Shown here piece after piece: positions 33,226-42,679 of a stretch of DNA of 64,000 nt. Source of the stretch: Luteococcus sanguinis (GTDB lineage Bacteria > Actinomycetota > Actinomycetes > Propionibacteriales > Propionibacteriaceae); NCBI RefSeq assembly GCF_039527675.1, contig NZ_BAAAKI010000004.1, positions 186,001 through 250,000 on the forward strand, given 5' to 3'. Within the stretch, counting starts at the first letter, position 1. The number at the start of each line of letters is the position of its first letter. The notes below the pieces were generated by a model. That model saw nothing but the letters and a program-made list of their open reading frames with translations, was not told where the DNA came from and ran no database searches. The position numbers and the translations under genes were made by a program.

Positions 33226-34965
33226 TCACTCGGGGTCGGCAGGGGTGGAGATGTCGGTGCCCTCCAGGGAACGCAACCATTGGCGCAGCTGGTGGGTGGC
33301 CCGCACGTCGTCCTCGTTGTACTCCAGCACCCGGCGCCTCGCCTCGGCCCTCGCCAAGGCGTCCGAGCCGTGCACGGCGTCGCTGAACCAGCGTTGCGAG
33401 TTCAGGCCGCCCGGGTCATCGTCGCGCCACTCGAAACCAGCCCCCGAGCGGGCAACCACCTTCAGCCCGAGTCCGTTGGTGCCGAAGAAGTGCTGTTTGA
33501 TCAGCAGGAACAGGTCGACGAAGGAGCCTCGGACGCGCTTCGCGGCGGCCACCAGGTCAGCGTCGCCGCTGCGGCGAGCCAGCCGCATCAGGTGCACGAC
33601 CTCGTAGTCGGAGTAGTGGTAGACCTTCATCCCCGGCCGCTCGGACAGCAGTTGGTCCAGCCACATGATCGCCGCTCGCGCGAGCGCGACCTCCGAGTCA
33701 TTGTCCAGGTCGGTGAAAGAGCTCAACTCGTGGTACCACGGGTCAGCGTCGCTGAACCGATCGTGCACCAGGAAACCCCACAGGTACACCCGGTCCCCGG
33801 CCGAGGTTTCGATGTCGAAGTCGATCTCCAGGTCGCTTTCGGGCAATTCGATGGGGTCGGCCGTCAATCGCTCCAGCTCCACTCCGGAGAGCATCAGCGC
33901 CGCCCGGCGAGCGGCCAGCCTCAGCCGGTGAGCAGCGCCCTGGCGGTGGGCCACCTCGGGGAGGTATGCCTCCATCATTCCCTCGACGTCGGCGCTGGCC
34001 AGGTCGGCCAGGGTGTTGATGCCGTGATGGCGCAGCACGGAGATCTCGCGCACGTCGAGGGGCGACTTGTTGATCCGCAGGCTGAGGTCGTCGTCGTCCA
34101 ACTGAGGCTTGCAGACCTCCCACCAGATGCAGTGCTCGCACTCGCGCACCACGATCGGCTGGACCATCTGCCGCGGGTCGTCAGGGCCACCGGTGCGCTG
34201 GGACGCCCGCTCGGCCACCTTCATCCGGAACCCGAACTCGTGGTCATAGCGCTCCAACGGGGAGCGCAGCGTCCAGCCGGTGAGGGCCGTCCGGGAGAAG
34301 GTGCGCAGGAACTTGCGGGTCAGCTCAACCCAGCTGACCACCGGCTCGGCGGCGTGGGGACGCAGGATGTCGGTGCCGATCACCCCGGCCAGCGGGACCT
34401 CCGCCGCATGTCCCGTGGCGTCCAACAGGCGCCAGTAGTGGGCCATCTGCAGCAGGTCCTGGTCGCGGGAGGGCTTGAAGGACCAACCCATCAGCTCCTC
34501 GCAGTCGGCCCAACCAGGAGATTCCAGCCGGCTGAAGCGCAGCCCCACCTCGGGGGCAGCCTGTTCGAGCACCCGGTGCCGCTTCACCTCGACGGGGGCA
34601 TACCCCGGACGTCCGTCGCTCCGGTCAGGTCCCCGCACCAAAAGGTCGGCCTGGCCCCGGCGTCCACCCACCGGGTCGGCGGGTAACCTGCCGCCCACGA
34701 TGATCCGCTCCCCGGCGGCCAGCGCCGCCAGCGTCGCCTCGATCACGAACTGGCGCCCCAGATGGGCCTGCGGGCGTAGGTCCAACACCTCGCTGCGCCG
34801 GCAGATGGCGGCCAGCATGTCGTCCTCGAAGGCCTTGCCACCGGCGAAGAGCTCGGTGAGGGCCTCGTCGACCACCGCTTCGGGCTGCGTGAGCGTCGGG
34901 TCGTACTGGTTCTGCGTCTTGACCGGGCACGAGCGTGCCGCGTAGGCGTCCAGAAGTATGTCCAT
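33226..34965 (-). CDS. TM0106-type RecB-like nuclease fused to a DEDD 3'-5' exonuclease-like domain
   Basis: This is a 579-residue protein. The N-terminal half is a PD-(D/E)XK nuclease (catalytic EVKRH near residue 145, preceded by GQADLLV) with four Cys that could hold a 4Fe-4S cluster: one in ARSCPVKTQ and three in CEHCIWWEVC, as in Cas4 and AddB. The C-terminal third is RNase H-like with a DEDD layout (FDIET, YHYSDYE, YNEDDVRAT). The function is unknown; DNA repair or RNA processing are the usual guesses for the TM0106 family. The start is ATG 34965; the longer ORF runs into menG. Confidence 0.85.
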   Translation of the reverse strand: MDILLDAYAARSCPVKTQNQYDPTLTQPEAVVDEALTELFAGGKAFEDDMLAAICRRSEVLDLRPQAHLGRQFVIEATLAALAAGERIIVGGRLPADPVGGRRGQADLLVRGPDRSDGRPGYAPVEVKRHRVLEQAAPEVGLRFSRLESPGWADCEELMGWSFKPSRDQDLLQMAHYWRLLDATGHAAEVPLAGVIGTDILRPHAAEPVVSWVELTRKFLRTFSRTALTGWTLRSPLERYDHEFGFRMKVAERASQRTGGPDDPRQMVQPIVVRECEHCIWWEVCKPQLDDDDLSLRINKSPLDVREISVLRHHGINTLADLASADVEGMMEAYLPEVAHRQGAAHRLRLAARRAALMLSGVELERLTADPIELPESDLEIDFDIETSAGDRVYLWGFLVHDRFSDADPWYHELSSFTDLDNDSEVALARAAIMWLDQLLSERPGMKVYHYSDYEVVHLMRLARRSGDADLVAAAKRVRGSFVDLFLLIKQHFFGTNGLGLKVVARSGAGFEWRDDDPGGLNSQRWFSDAVHGSDALARAEARRRVLEYNEDDVRATHQLRQWLRSLEGTDISTPADPE

Positions 34966-34973
34966 CCGCAGCC

Positions 34974-35669
34974 TCAGGCGGCCCAGCCGCGGTGCAGCGC
35001 CACCATGCCCTGGCTCAGGTTCTTCCAGCCCACGGCCCTCCAACCGGCCTCGTCCATCAGGTCTGCCAGGGCCTGCTGGTCGTGCCAGCCCAGGATCGAC
35101 TCCGCCAGGTAGTCGTAGGCAGCCGAGTTGGACGACAGTGCGCTCATGGCGGGGATGATGCGCGTCATCCACTCCTTGTAGAAGTAGCGCAGGGGAGCGA
35201 GCGTCGGGGTGGAGAACTCACAGATCACGACCTGCCCACCCGGGCGGGTGACGCGACGCATCTCCGTCAAGGCGGCCAGCGTGTCCTCGACATTGCGCAG
35301 GCCGTAGCTGATCGTCACGCAGTCGAAGACGCCGTCGGCGTAGGGCAGTTCCAGCGCGTCCCCGGCGACGAACTGCAGGTGCGGCTGGCGCTCCCGTCCG
35401 ACGCCCAGCATGCCGAGGCTGATGTCGGTGGGGAAGACCTGCGCTCCCTCGGCGGCGAAGGTGGCAGAGCTGCTGCCGGTGCCAGCTGCGAGGTCGAGGA
35501 TCCGCTGCCCCGGCTTGGGATCGACGGCCTCCACCACGTCCTTGCGCCACTGGCGCTGGACCCCCAACGTCATCACGTCGTTCATCAGGTCATAACGCTT
35601 GGCGACGCCGTCGAACATGGACGCGACATCAGCGCGGCGCTTGGCAAGGGTGGCACGGGTCTCGAACAC
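34974..35669 (-). CDS. menG: Demethylmenaquinone methyltransferase
   Basis: This 231-residue SAM-dependent methyltransferase of the UbiE/MenG family performs the last step of menaquinone synthesis. The SAM loop is ILDLAAGTGSSSATFA, followed by DALELPYADGVFDCVTISYGLRN, the UbiE signature. I start at GTG 35669 (VFETRATLAKRRADVASMFDGVAKRYDLMN). It lies apart from menEACD and 8 bases upstream of the nuclease gene on the same strand. Confidence 0.93.
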   Translation of the reverse strand: MFETRATLAKRRADVASMFDGVAKRYDLMNDVMTLGVQRQWRKDVVEAVDPKPGQRILDLAAGTGSSSATFAAEGAQVFPTDISLGMLGVGRERQPHLQFVAGDALELPYADGVFDCVTISYGLRNVEDTLAALTEMRRVTRPGGQVVICEFSTPTLAPLRYFYKEWMTRIIPAMSALSSNSAAYDYLAESILGWHDQQALADLMDEAGWRAVGWKNLSQGMVALHRGWAA

Positions 35670-35797
35670 CCACCTAGCTTCCCACACGGCTCCCACGGTT
35701 CTTGGGGACGTTCCTCGGGCGGTGTTCGATGCGGTGTTCGAAGCCGCATCCGAGGCACCGGACGGAAGGGCTTCTGGGATGCACCACAATGGGGCCC

Positions 35798-36442
35798 ATG
35801 TCCAAGCGCAAGACCGTCCTCAAGGTGAGCGACCTCACCAAGTCATACGGCGACCACGTGATCGTCGACAAGTTCAACCTGGAGGTGGGCGAGGGCGAGG
35901 CCGTCGCACTCACCGGGCGCAATGGCGCGGGCAAGTCGACCGTCCTGCGCTGCATCGTCGGCGCCGACCGCCCCAGCGAGGGCACCGTCGAGGTCTGCGG
36001 CCTGCGGATGCAGGAGTCCAACCCCGAGATCCGACGCAATGTCGCGACGGTCATCGACGACCTCGACTTCTTCCCCGACCTGTCCGTCGTGGAGCACCTG
36101 GACCTTTTGGCCCGCGCCCACGGCCTGGATGATGCCGACGCGCTGGTGGACGAGGTGCTGGAGGAGGTGCAGCTGGTGCCGCAGGCAGGGCAGCTGCCCA
36201 CCACGCTGTCGTCCGGCCAGCGCCGCCGTCTCGCACTGGCGACGGCCTTCGTCCGTCCCCGCAAGCTGTTGGTGCTGGACGAGCCGGAGCAGCGCCTCGA
36301 CGTCGAGGGCATCGAGTGGCTGGGCCAGCGCCTGCGCCGCGATCTGGACGAGGGACTGGCCATCGTGATGGCCAGTCACGAGCCGAGCCTGGTAGCGGCC
36401 CTGGGTGCCCGTTCCGTCCAGCTGGGTGGCAAGCGCGGATGA
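35798..36442 (+). CDS. ABC transporter ATP-binding protein
   Basis: This is a 214-residue ATPase with Walker A GRNGAGKS, signature LSSGQRRR, Walker B LLVLDEP and switch His in MASHEP. The class resembles exporter ATPases of the ABC-2 type. The gene overlaps the following membrane protein by 4 bp (ATGA), so the two make one complex. ATG 35789 would add three residues. The substrate is unknown. Confidence 0.9.
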   Translation: MSKRKTVLKVSDLTKSYGDHVIVDKFNLEVGEGEAVALTGRNGAGKSTVLRCIVGADRPSEGTVEVCGLRMQESNPEIRRNVATVIDDLDFFPDLSVVEHLDLLARAHGLDDADALVDEVLEEVQLVPQAGQLPTTLSSGQRRRLALATAFVRPRKLLVLDEPEQRLDVEGIEWLGQRLRRDLDEGLAIVMASHEPSLVAALGARSVQLGGKRG

Positions 36443-38082
36443 GCACCGAGGCCAACAGCTCCGCCGGCCCGACGCAGTGGGCGACGCCCGCCGCGATCGA
36501 GACCGAGGCGGACGAGAAGCAGCTGCTGCTGCTGATGAAGGACTGGCGCAAGGGTCGCGCCACGCGTTCGGTGTGGGACGCCCTGCAGGACGCCTATGTG
36601 GCCGTCTTCGCGCTCGTGATGGTGGCCGCGATGGTCATCAACGTGATCATCAAGGCCCAGCAGGTGGCCAGCGACTGCGCCACCCAGGCCTGCACATCCG
36701 GACGTGGGCTGCTCCCGTGGGCCGCGCTGGCCGGAGTCTTCGCGCTGGTGCTGGGCGCCAGCCGCCTGTTCGGCCCGGTGCTGGCCAGCGCCGCCGAGGG
36801 TTTCTGGCTGATGGACGCGCCGCTGCACCGGGAGCGCCTGCTGCGCCGTCGCCTCTGGATGGCCGTCGGCGCCGCACTGGTCGCCGGTGCCGTGCTGGGC
36901 GCCCTGGTGGCCGCCCTGACCGGCTCGTCGGCCAGTGCCGTGCTGGCATGGACGGCTGCCACCGGCCTGGGTGCTGCCGGGCTGGTCGGGTTCGCCGCGG
37001 CCGAGCAGGGCGCCGAGCGGACGATCTTCGTGCAGGCCATCCAGGCCATCGCCGGTCTGGCAGGCGTTGGCGCACTGCTGGCGGTCGTCGCCACCGCAAC
37101 CGGCTGGCGCAGTGTCCAGGTCGACCAGGACCACACGGTCCAGCTGGCAGGCATCGTGGCCGCGCTCGGCGCAGTGCTGGCCGTCGCCGGTCTGGCGATC
37201 GCCGGGCACCGCCTGTGGCGGATCCCGCGCGCCCGGCTGATGTCTGGTGGTTCCTTGGTGCAGGGCATGCAGGGTGCGGCCTTCGCGCTCGACTTCGCCC
37301 TGATGCGCGACATCCTCGTCGAACGCCAGGCGGCGGCCCGCGGCAGCGTTCGCCCCACCCGTGGGCGTGGCCTGGGGCTCCGGGCGCTGGTCTGGCGGGA
37401 CGTTCAACGTCTGATCCGGTTCCCGCGTCCCTTGCTGACCCTGGTCGCCAGCGCGATCGTCCCCTATGCCGTGCAGGCGCTGGGGCTGGGCTCGCTCAAC
37501 GTGGTGATATCGGCGCTCGTGCTGATGGCGGCGCTGATCCCGCTGTTCGGCTCGTTGCGGGTGCTGTCCCGCACCCAGGGCCTGGCTCGTTGCCTGCCCT
37601 ACGGCACCGCCGACGTGCGCCAGGCCGCGACCATCGTGCCGACGGTGCTGGCCGCGTTGTGGTGGGTGCTCGTGACGCCGGCCTTTGTCGGCATCGGCGC
37701 CGAGCAGCACCGCGAGCCGACCCGGGCCGTGATGTTGGCGCTGGTCACGGCCGTCGCTGGTCTGGTGGCCGCCGTCCGCTGGGTCTCGGCGAAGCCCGCC
37801 GACTACAACGCCCCGATGATGGCGACCTCGATGGGCGCGCTGCCGCCCGGGCTGATGTTCAACCTTTTCCGCGGCTTCGACATGGTCGCCTTGGTGAGTC
37901 TCCCGGTGCTGCTCGGGGGTTCGCCGTGGATCTCGCTGGTGCTCGCCTTCATCGCCTGGACCTTCCTGCGGATGGGTGGCCTCAACCAGGCCGACATGCT
38001 CGCCCAGCAGGAGGAACAGCGCAAGCAGCTCGCCGAGCTCAAGGCCCAGACCAAGGCCGACCGCGAGGCGGGAAGGAAATAG
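36439..38082 (+). CDS. Polytopic membrane partner of the ABC ATPase (possibly DUF6297 family)
   Basis: This is a 547-residue protein with about 12 hydrophobic segments, in two blocks separated by a cytoplasmic stretch near residues 280-320 (RDILVERQAAARGS). The first 60 residues are soluble, and the C-terminus is a charged helix (QQEEQRKQLAELKAQTK). The overlap with the ATPase gene and the similar layout in other Actinobacteria suggest an ABC exporter membrane subunit. I do not recognise a substrate. Confidence 0.7.
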   Translation: MSTEANSSAGPTQWATPAAIETEADEKQLLLLMKDWRKGRATRSVWDALQDAYVAVFALVMVAAMVINVIIKAQQVASDCATQACTSGRGLLPWAALAGVFALVLGASRLFGPVLASAAEGFWLMDAPLHRERLLRRRLWMAVGAALVAGAVLGALVAALTGSSASAVLAWTAATGLGAAGLVGFAAAEQGAERTIFVQAIQAIAGLAGVGALLAVVATATGWRSVQVDQDHTVQLAGIVAALGAVLAVAGLAIAGHRLWRIPRARLMSGGSLVQGMQGAAFALDFALMRDILVERQAAARGSVRPTRGRGLGLRALVWRDVQRLIRFPRPLLTLVASAIVPYAVQALGLGSLNVVISALVLMAALIPLFGSLRVLSRTQGLARCLPYGTADVRQAATIVPTVLAALWWVLVTPAFVGIGAEQHREPTRAVMLALVTAVAGLVAAVRWVSAKPADYNAPMMATSMGALPPGLMFNLFRGFDMVALVSLPVLLGGSPWISLVLAFIAWTFLRMGGLNQADMLAQQEEQRKQLAELKAQTKADREAGRK

Positions 38083-38139
38083 CCCGGCCGCTACCCGAGC
38101 TGGCCGGAGGGGCCCCTCGACAAACTTGAGGGTGGTTCG

Positions 38140-39354
38140 TCAGCCGCCGAGCGCCTCACGGATTGGCTGGAACTTGGCGATCGTCTCGGCGATCTCCTGC
38201 TCGGGTTCGGAACCTCGCACGATCCCGCAACCCGCGAAGGCCTGCAGCTCGTTGCCGCGCACCAGCCCACCGCGCAGGGCGATGGCCCACTCGCCGTCGC
38301 CTTGCGTGTCGATCCAGCCGACCGGGCCGGCGTAGCGTCCGCGGTCCAGGCCCTCGACCTCGGCGATCAGGTCGCGGGCCAGGTGTGTCGGCGTCCCGCA
38401 CACCGCAGCGGACGGGTGTAGGGCGGCGGCCAGGCGCAGCGAGCTGGCACCGGGGGAGGCGACACCCGTGATGTCGGTGGCCAGATGGAGCACATTGGGC
38501 AGTTCCAGGACGTAGGGCGCGTCTGGCACGTTCATGGCATCGCAGAACGGTGACAGGGCCTTGCTCACCGACTCGACGGCGAACTCATGCTCGCGCAGGT
38601 CCTTCAGGGAGGCGGTCAGTCTGTTGGCGAGCAGGGCATCGTCCTCCGCGACCTCGCTGCGGCGCATCGTCCCGGCCAGCACCCTGGAGGTGGCCAGCCC
38701 ACCGTCGCGGCGAACCAACATCTCCGGGCTCGCGCCCACCAGGCCGTCCACCGAGTAGACCCAGCAGTCGCGGTAGGAGTTGACCAACTGCTGCACCAGC
38801 CAGCGTTCGTCGATCGGCTCGGAGGCGGTGGCGACGATGTCGCGGGCCAGCACGACCTTCTCCACCGGCCCCTTGGTCAGCAGGTCCACGACCTCGCCGA
38901 CAATCCCGCCCCAGGCCCTGGCCCCCAGCCCGCCGTCACGCCAGCTGACACCAACCGGTGCCTCCGGCCAGGGCTGCACGTCCGGCATCTGCTCCGCCAG
39001 GTCGTCACCGCGACCGATGACGGTCAGCCAGGCGCGCTCCCGGCGGCGGGCGACGATCACCTGCGGCACCACGAAGCTGGACGGCTCGCTGGTGTGGTCC
39101 GGATCGAAGGTGAACGAACCGAAGGCAACGGGGCCAACACCGCGCACACCCCACAGCTCACTCTCGTGTTCGAGGTCCGCGACGAACTCGTCCCACCAGA
39201 TGTCGGCAGCGTCCAGCGAGTCGGGGCAGAAGCGTGCGGCCTCGCCGATGCCGACGATCCCGTCCCCGCGCCGCAGGAAGGCCTGCGAGTTGCCCGGTAC
39301 GAGGAATCGCTCCAGGTTGCCGGGGTCAGGGATCGCGATCGTCCGCGCTCGCAT
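38140..39354 (-). CDS. menF: Isochorismate synthase
   Basis: This is a chorismate-binding enzyme of 404 residues (ATG 39354) that converts chorismate to isochorismate, the substrate of MenD. Conserved segments are KVVLARDIV, SPEMLVRRDGG, LAGTMRRS, HLATDITGV, HPSAAVCGTP and GCGIVRGSEPEQE. Absence of a lyase partner or salicylate genes favours a menaquinone rather than siderophore role. A GTG about 27 bases upstream is an alternative start. It is divergent from menJ. Confidence 0.92.
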   Translation of the reverse strand: MRARTIAIPDPGNLERFLVPGNSQAFLRRGDGIVGIGEAARFCPDSLDAADIWWDEFVADLEHESELWGVRGVGPVAFGSFTFDPDHTSEPSSFVVPQVIVARRRERAWLTVIGRGDDLAEQMPDVQPWPEAPVGVSWRDGGLGARAWGGIVGEVVDLLTKGPVEKVVLARDIVATASEPIDERWLVQQLVNSYRDCWVYSVDGLVGASPEMLVRRDGGLATSRVLAGTMRRSEVAEDDALLANRLTASLKDLREHEFAVESVSKALSPFCDAMNVPDAPYVLELPNVLHLATDITGVASPGASSLRLAAALHPSAAVCGTPTHLARDLIAEVEGLDRGRYAGPVGWIDTQGDGEWAIALRGGLVRGNELQAFAGCGIVRGSEPEQEIAETIAKFQPIREALGG

Positions 39355-39627
39355 CCGCTCTGATCCGGGATTCACAATCACGTGGCAGATGCTAATGCCT
39401 ACACCCCGGCCGCGGTGCTGCCCGCCCTGCGCGTGCCGGTCCAATTTCCACAACGAAGCGGTTGCGTTAATAGGTGCATTTGCGCTGGTCATCCGGTGAA
39501 TGACCCCTGCGGCACGCCGGGTGGAGCCACGCTCGCAAAGGGCCTAGACTCCTGCCCAGTGCCCGGGCTCGACCCCGGTGCACTGCGCGCCGACTGGCGC
39601 GACGTGGAACCGGACAGGAGAGCTCGA

Positions 39628-40896
39628 ATGGCGCAGACTCCCGACGTGGTGGTCGTCGGGGCCGGTCCGGGTGGATCGGCCACTGCTGCGCACCTCGCCC
39701 GACGCGGCCTCGACGTGATCCTGCTGGAGAAGGCGACCTTCCCGCGCGACAAGATCTGCGGCGATGGCCTCACTCCCCGCGCCGTCCGCTCGCTCGTCCG
39801 CCTCGGCGTCGACATCTCCGAGTCCAACGGCTTCCACCGCAACGAAGGCCTGCGCATCTATGGCGGCCATGCCCAGCTCAACAGCGGCGACGACCTGTTC
39901 ATGCCGTGGCCGCAGTTGGCCGACTTCCCCCCCTATGGTCTGACCTGCGCGCGGATGGACCTGGACGAGAAGCTGGCCCGCCATGCCGCCTTGCTGGGTG
40001 CGACCTTGGTCGAGGGTGCCGCCGTCACCGCTCCCATCCGCGAGGGCGGACGCATCGTCGGGGTCACCACCAAGGACGGACGCGAGTTCCGCGCCCCCGT
40101 CGTCGTGGCCGCGGACGGCGTCTCCTCCCGCCTCGGTATCGCGATGGGCGTCGAGAAGCTGGAGAAGCGCCCGATGGGCGTCGCAGTGCGCGCCTACTAC
40201 CGCTCGCCGCGCGGTGCGGACGACTTCATGGAGAGCTGGCTGGAGCTGTGGGACGGCGAGCCGGGCTCGTCCAATGTGCTGCCCGGCTACGGCTGGATCT
40301 TCCCGATGGGCAACGGCATCGTCAACGTCGGCCTGGGCATGCTGAGCAGCTCGGAGGCCTTCGGCAGCACCGACTATAAGGACCTGATGAAGCGCTGGCT
40401 GGCCGCAACGCCGGCCGAGTGGGGCCTCAGCGAGGAGAACCAGATCGGCCCGATCCGCGGCGCCGCGCTCCCGATGGGGCTGAATCGCACCCCCACGTAC
40501 GCCAATGGAATGCTCCTGGTGGGCGATGCGGGTGGCATGGTGAACCCCTTCAACGGGGAGGGCATCGACTATGCGCTCGAGGCCGCCGAGCTGGCAGCGG
40601 ACGCCATCGCACAGGCCAAGCTGGCCGGTTTCGGCACCGATGCAGCCGAGCTCGCCCTCAGGGGCTACTCGAGGCATGTGCGGGAGTCCTTCGGCGGCTA
40701 CTTCCGTCTGGGGCACATCTTCGCGTGGCTGATCGGCCACCCCACCGTGATGAAGGTGTGCGTCCGTTACGGTTTGCCCAGGAAGCACCTGATGCGACTG
40801 GTCCACAAGTTGCTGGCTAACCTGACGGACCATCCGGGGCGCGACGCGAGTGATCGGATCATCAACACCTTGACCCGGCTGGCACCTCCGGCGTGA
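39628..40896 (+). CDS. menJ: Geranylgeranyl reductase family flavoprotein, MenJ-like
   Basis: This 422-residue FAD enzyme has VVVGAGPGGSATAAHLARRG at its N-terminus and VGDAGGMVNPFNGEGIDYAL near the C-terminus. Its best-known actinobacterial relative, mycobacterial MenJ, saturates one isoprene unit of menaquinone. Its location between menF and nuoA supports that role here. I start at ATG 39628, preceded by CAGGAGAG; the longer ORF from 39382 would overlap the menF upstream region. The transport-like C-terminal tail is basic and may touch the membrane. Confidence 0.88.
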   Translation: MAQTPDVVVVGAGPGGSATAAHLARRGLDVILLEKATFPRDKICGDGLTPRAVRSLVRLGVDISESNGFHRNEGLRIYGGHAQLNSGDDLFMPWPQLADFPPYGLTCARMDLDEKLARHAALLGATLVEGAAVTAPIREGGRIVGVTTKDGREFRAPVVVAADGVSSRLGIAMGVEKLEKRPMGVAVRAYYRSPRGADDFMESWLELWDGEPGSSNVLPGYGWIFPMGNGIVNVGLGMLSSSEAFGSTDYKDLMKRWLAATPAEWGLSEENQIGPIRGAALPMGLNRTPTYANGMLLVGDAGGMVNPFNGEGIDYALEAAELAADAIAQAKLAGFGTDAAELALRGYSRHVRESFGGYFRLGHIFAWLIGHPTVMKVCVRYGLPRKHLMRLVHKLLANLTDHPGRDASDRIINTLTRLAPPA

Positions 40897-40957
40897 CGGG
40901 GGAGAAGGCAGGGTCGAGAATGAAGCAACCGAACCAAACCAGGAAGGGCGGACGTAG

Positions 40958-41317
40958 ATGAACGCCTACACGCCGATCGTCGGGATTTTCTTGCTGGCGG
41001 TGCTGTTCGTCGTCGTGATGGTGGCGTTGAACCTGTTGTTCAACCCCCGTCGCAAGAACCGTGCGAAGTCCCAGAGCTACGAGTGCGGCATGGAGCCCAC
41101 CCCGCACGCTGCCGGCGGCGGTCGCTTCCCGGTGAAGTACTACGTCATCGCGATGCTCTACATCATCTTCGACATCGAGATCGTCTTCCTCTACCCATGG
41201 GCGGTGAGCTTCCACCGCCTCGGCCTGTTCGCCGTGGTCGAGATGATCCTGTTCATGGTGACCGTCTTCATCGCCTACTTCTACGTCTACCGCCGCGGCG
41301 GCCTGGACTGGGACTGA
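40958..41317 (+). CDS. nuoA: NADH-quinone oxidoreductase subunit A
   Basis: This 119-residue membrane subunit of complex I has three helices. Conserved features are KAKSQSYECGMEPTP-like KSQSYECGMEP with the reactive-loop Cys, and KYYVIAMLYIIFDIEIVFLYPWAV. It is the first gene of a complete nuoA-N operon, 61 bases after menJ, so both may share a transcript. Confidence 0.96.
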   Translation: MNAYTPIVGIFLLAVLFVVVMVALNLLFNPRRKNRAKSQSYECGMEPTPHAAGGGRFPVKYYVIAMLYIIFDIEIVFLYPWAVSFHRLGLFAVVEMILFMVTVFIAYFYVYRRGGLDWD

Positions 41318-41341
41318 CGAGCAGCAGCGAAAGGTATCGAA

Positions 41342-41890
41342 ATGAGCAACGAAGAAGAAGGCAGCGTCCTGCTGGCCTCATCGGAGGCCATCGTCGGCTG
41401 GCTGCGCAAGACCTCCTTCTGGCCGCTGACCATGGGCCTGGCCTGCTGCGCGATCGAGATGATCAGCTACGGCGGCCCGCGCCATGACGCGGCCCGCTGG
41501 GGCCACGAGGTCTTCCGCGCGTCACCGCGCCAGGCCGACCTGATGATCGTCTCGGGTCGCCTGAGCCAGAAGATGGCGCCCGTCGTGCGCCAGCTCTACG
41601 ACCAGATGCCCAACCCCAAGTGGGTCATCTCGATGGGAGCCTGCGCCAGCTCGGGTGGCATCTTCAACAACTACGCGATCGTGCAGGGATGTGACCATGT
41701 CGTGCCAGTCGACTACTACCTGCCCGGCTGCCCGCCCAACCCCGACCAGCTGATCGACGCCATCTTCAAGCTGCGCAACGACATCCAGCACTACCCGCTG
41801 CTGGGCGACATGAAGCGGGCGGAGGAGCAGGCCGAGGCCAAGGCACTGGTCGCCCCCTCCACCCGTGAGATGAAGGGCCTCATGCGATGA
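41342..41890 (+). CDS. nuoB: NADH-quinone oxidoreductase subunit B
   Basis: This is a 182-residue subunit that carries the terminal cluster N2 next to the quinone site. The Cys ligands are visible in GLACCAIEM, GACASSGG and YLPGCPP. The stop overlaps nuoC by 4 bp. Confidence 0.97.
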   Translation: MSNEEEGSVLLASSEAIVGWLRKTSFWPLTMGLACCAIEMISYGGPRHDAARWGHEVFRASPRQADLMIVSGRLSQKMAPVVRQLYDQMPNPKWVISMGACASSGGIFNNYAIVQGCDHVVPVDYYLPGCPPNPDQLIDAIFKLRNDIQHYPLLGDMKRAEEQAEAKALVAPSTREMKGLMR

Positions 41891-42678
41891 GCGAGAACAA
41901 GGCACCCGAGAACAAGGCACCCGAGAACAAGGCGGACGTGAAGCCCGTCGAGGGCTCCGGCAAGACCATCGACGAGAAGGTTCCCGCCGCGCAGGACTCC
42001 GCCCCGACGGCCGGCCTCGAGCGTGAGGACGCCCAGCCCAGCCCGTACGTGATCGGGCACACCAAGGGCATGTGGGGCAACACCTCCGGTGACACCTCCG
42101 GCTTCGGTGGCATCGAGCGCGCCGTCGAGTGGCCCGGCGTCAGCGCCCGTCCCTACGGTGGCTGGTTCGACCTGGTCGCCGACCGGATGGCTGCACTGGT
42201 GCCCGGCTTCGCAGCCCAGCGCGTCGTCGTCGACCGCGACGAGATCACCTTCTTCGTCGACCCCGCCCAGCTCCCCGAGCTGGTCAAGCACCTGCGCGAC
42301 GACGCCCAGCTGCGCTTCGAGCAGTGCGCTTCGGTGAGCGGCGTGCACTACCCCTCGCAGGCCGGCGCCGAGCTGCACGTGGTCTACCACCTGCTCTCGT
42401 ACACCCACAATCGTCGGATCCGCCTCGAGGTGGCCGTGCCGGACGCGAACCCGCACATTCCCTCGATCGTCGCGACCTACCCGATGGCCGACTGGCACGA
42501 GCGTGAGGCCTGGGACATGTTCGGCATCATCTTCGACGGCCACCCCGCGCTGACGCGCGTGCTGATGCCGGACGACTGGGTAGGCCACCCCCAGCGCAAG
42601 GACTACCCGCTGGGTGGCATCCCCGTCGAGTACAAGGGCGCCCAGGTGCCCCCGCCGGACCAGCGCAGGAGCTACTGA
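41887..42678 (+). CDS. nuoC: NADH-quinone oxidoreductase subunit C
   Basis: This 263-residue peripheral subunit pairs with NuoD. The signature EREAWDMFGIIFDGHPALTR and the end GGIPVEYKGA are present. The first 50 residues are an extra, low-complexity tail that begins with a repeated ENKAP motif encoded by a 15-bp tandem repeat; the core domain starts near residue 80. Confidence 0.96.
   Translation: MSENKAPENKAPENKADVKPVEGSGKTIDEKVPAAQDSAPTAGLEREDAQPSPYVIGHTKGMWGNTSGDTSGFGGIERAVEWPGVSARPYGGWFDLVADRMAALVPGFAAQRVVVDRDEITFFVDPAQLPELVKHLRDDAQLRFEQCASVSGVHYPSQAGAELHVVYHLLSYTHNRRIRLEVAVPDANPHIPSIVATYPMADWHEREAWDMFGIIFDGHPALTRVLMPDDWVGHPQRKDYPLGGIPVEYKGAQVPPPDQRRSY
41893..41933. repeat. 15-bp tandem repeat inside the nuoC start region
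   Basis: The unit GAGAACAAGGCACCC occurs twice exactly and then as an 11-base partial copy. It encodes ENKAP-ENKAP-ENKA in the N-terminal tail of NuoC. Confidence 0.9.
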
Positions 42679-42679
42679 G

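Noticed and set aside
35702..35797. N-terminal extension of the ABC ATPase from 35702
   Set aside because: The extra residues are Cys/His/Arg-rich and unlike ABC proteins. MSKRKTVLKVSDLTKSYG at 35798 is a normal start.
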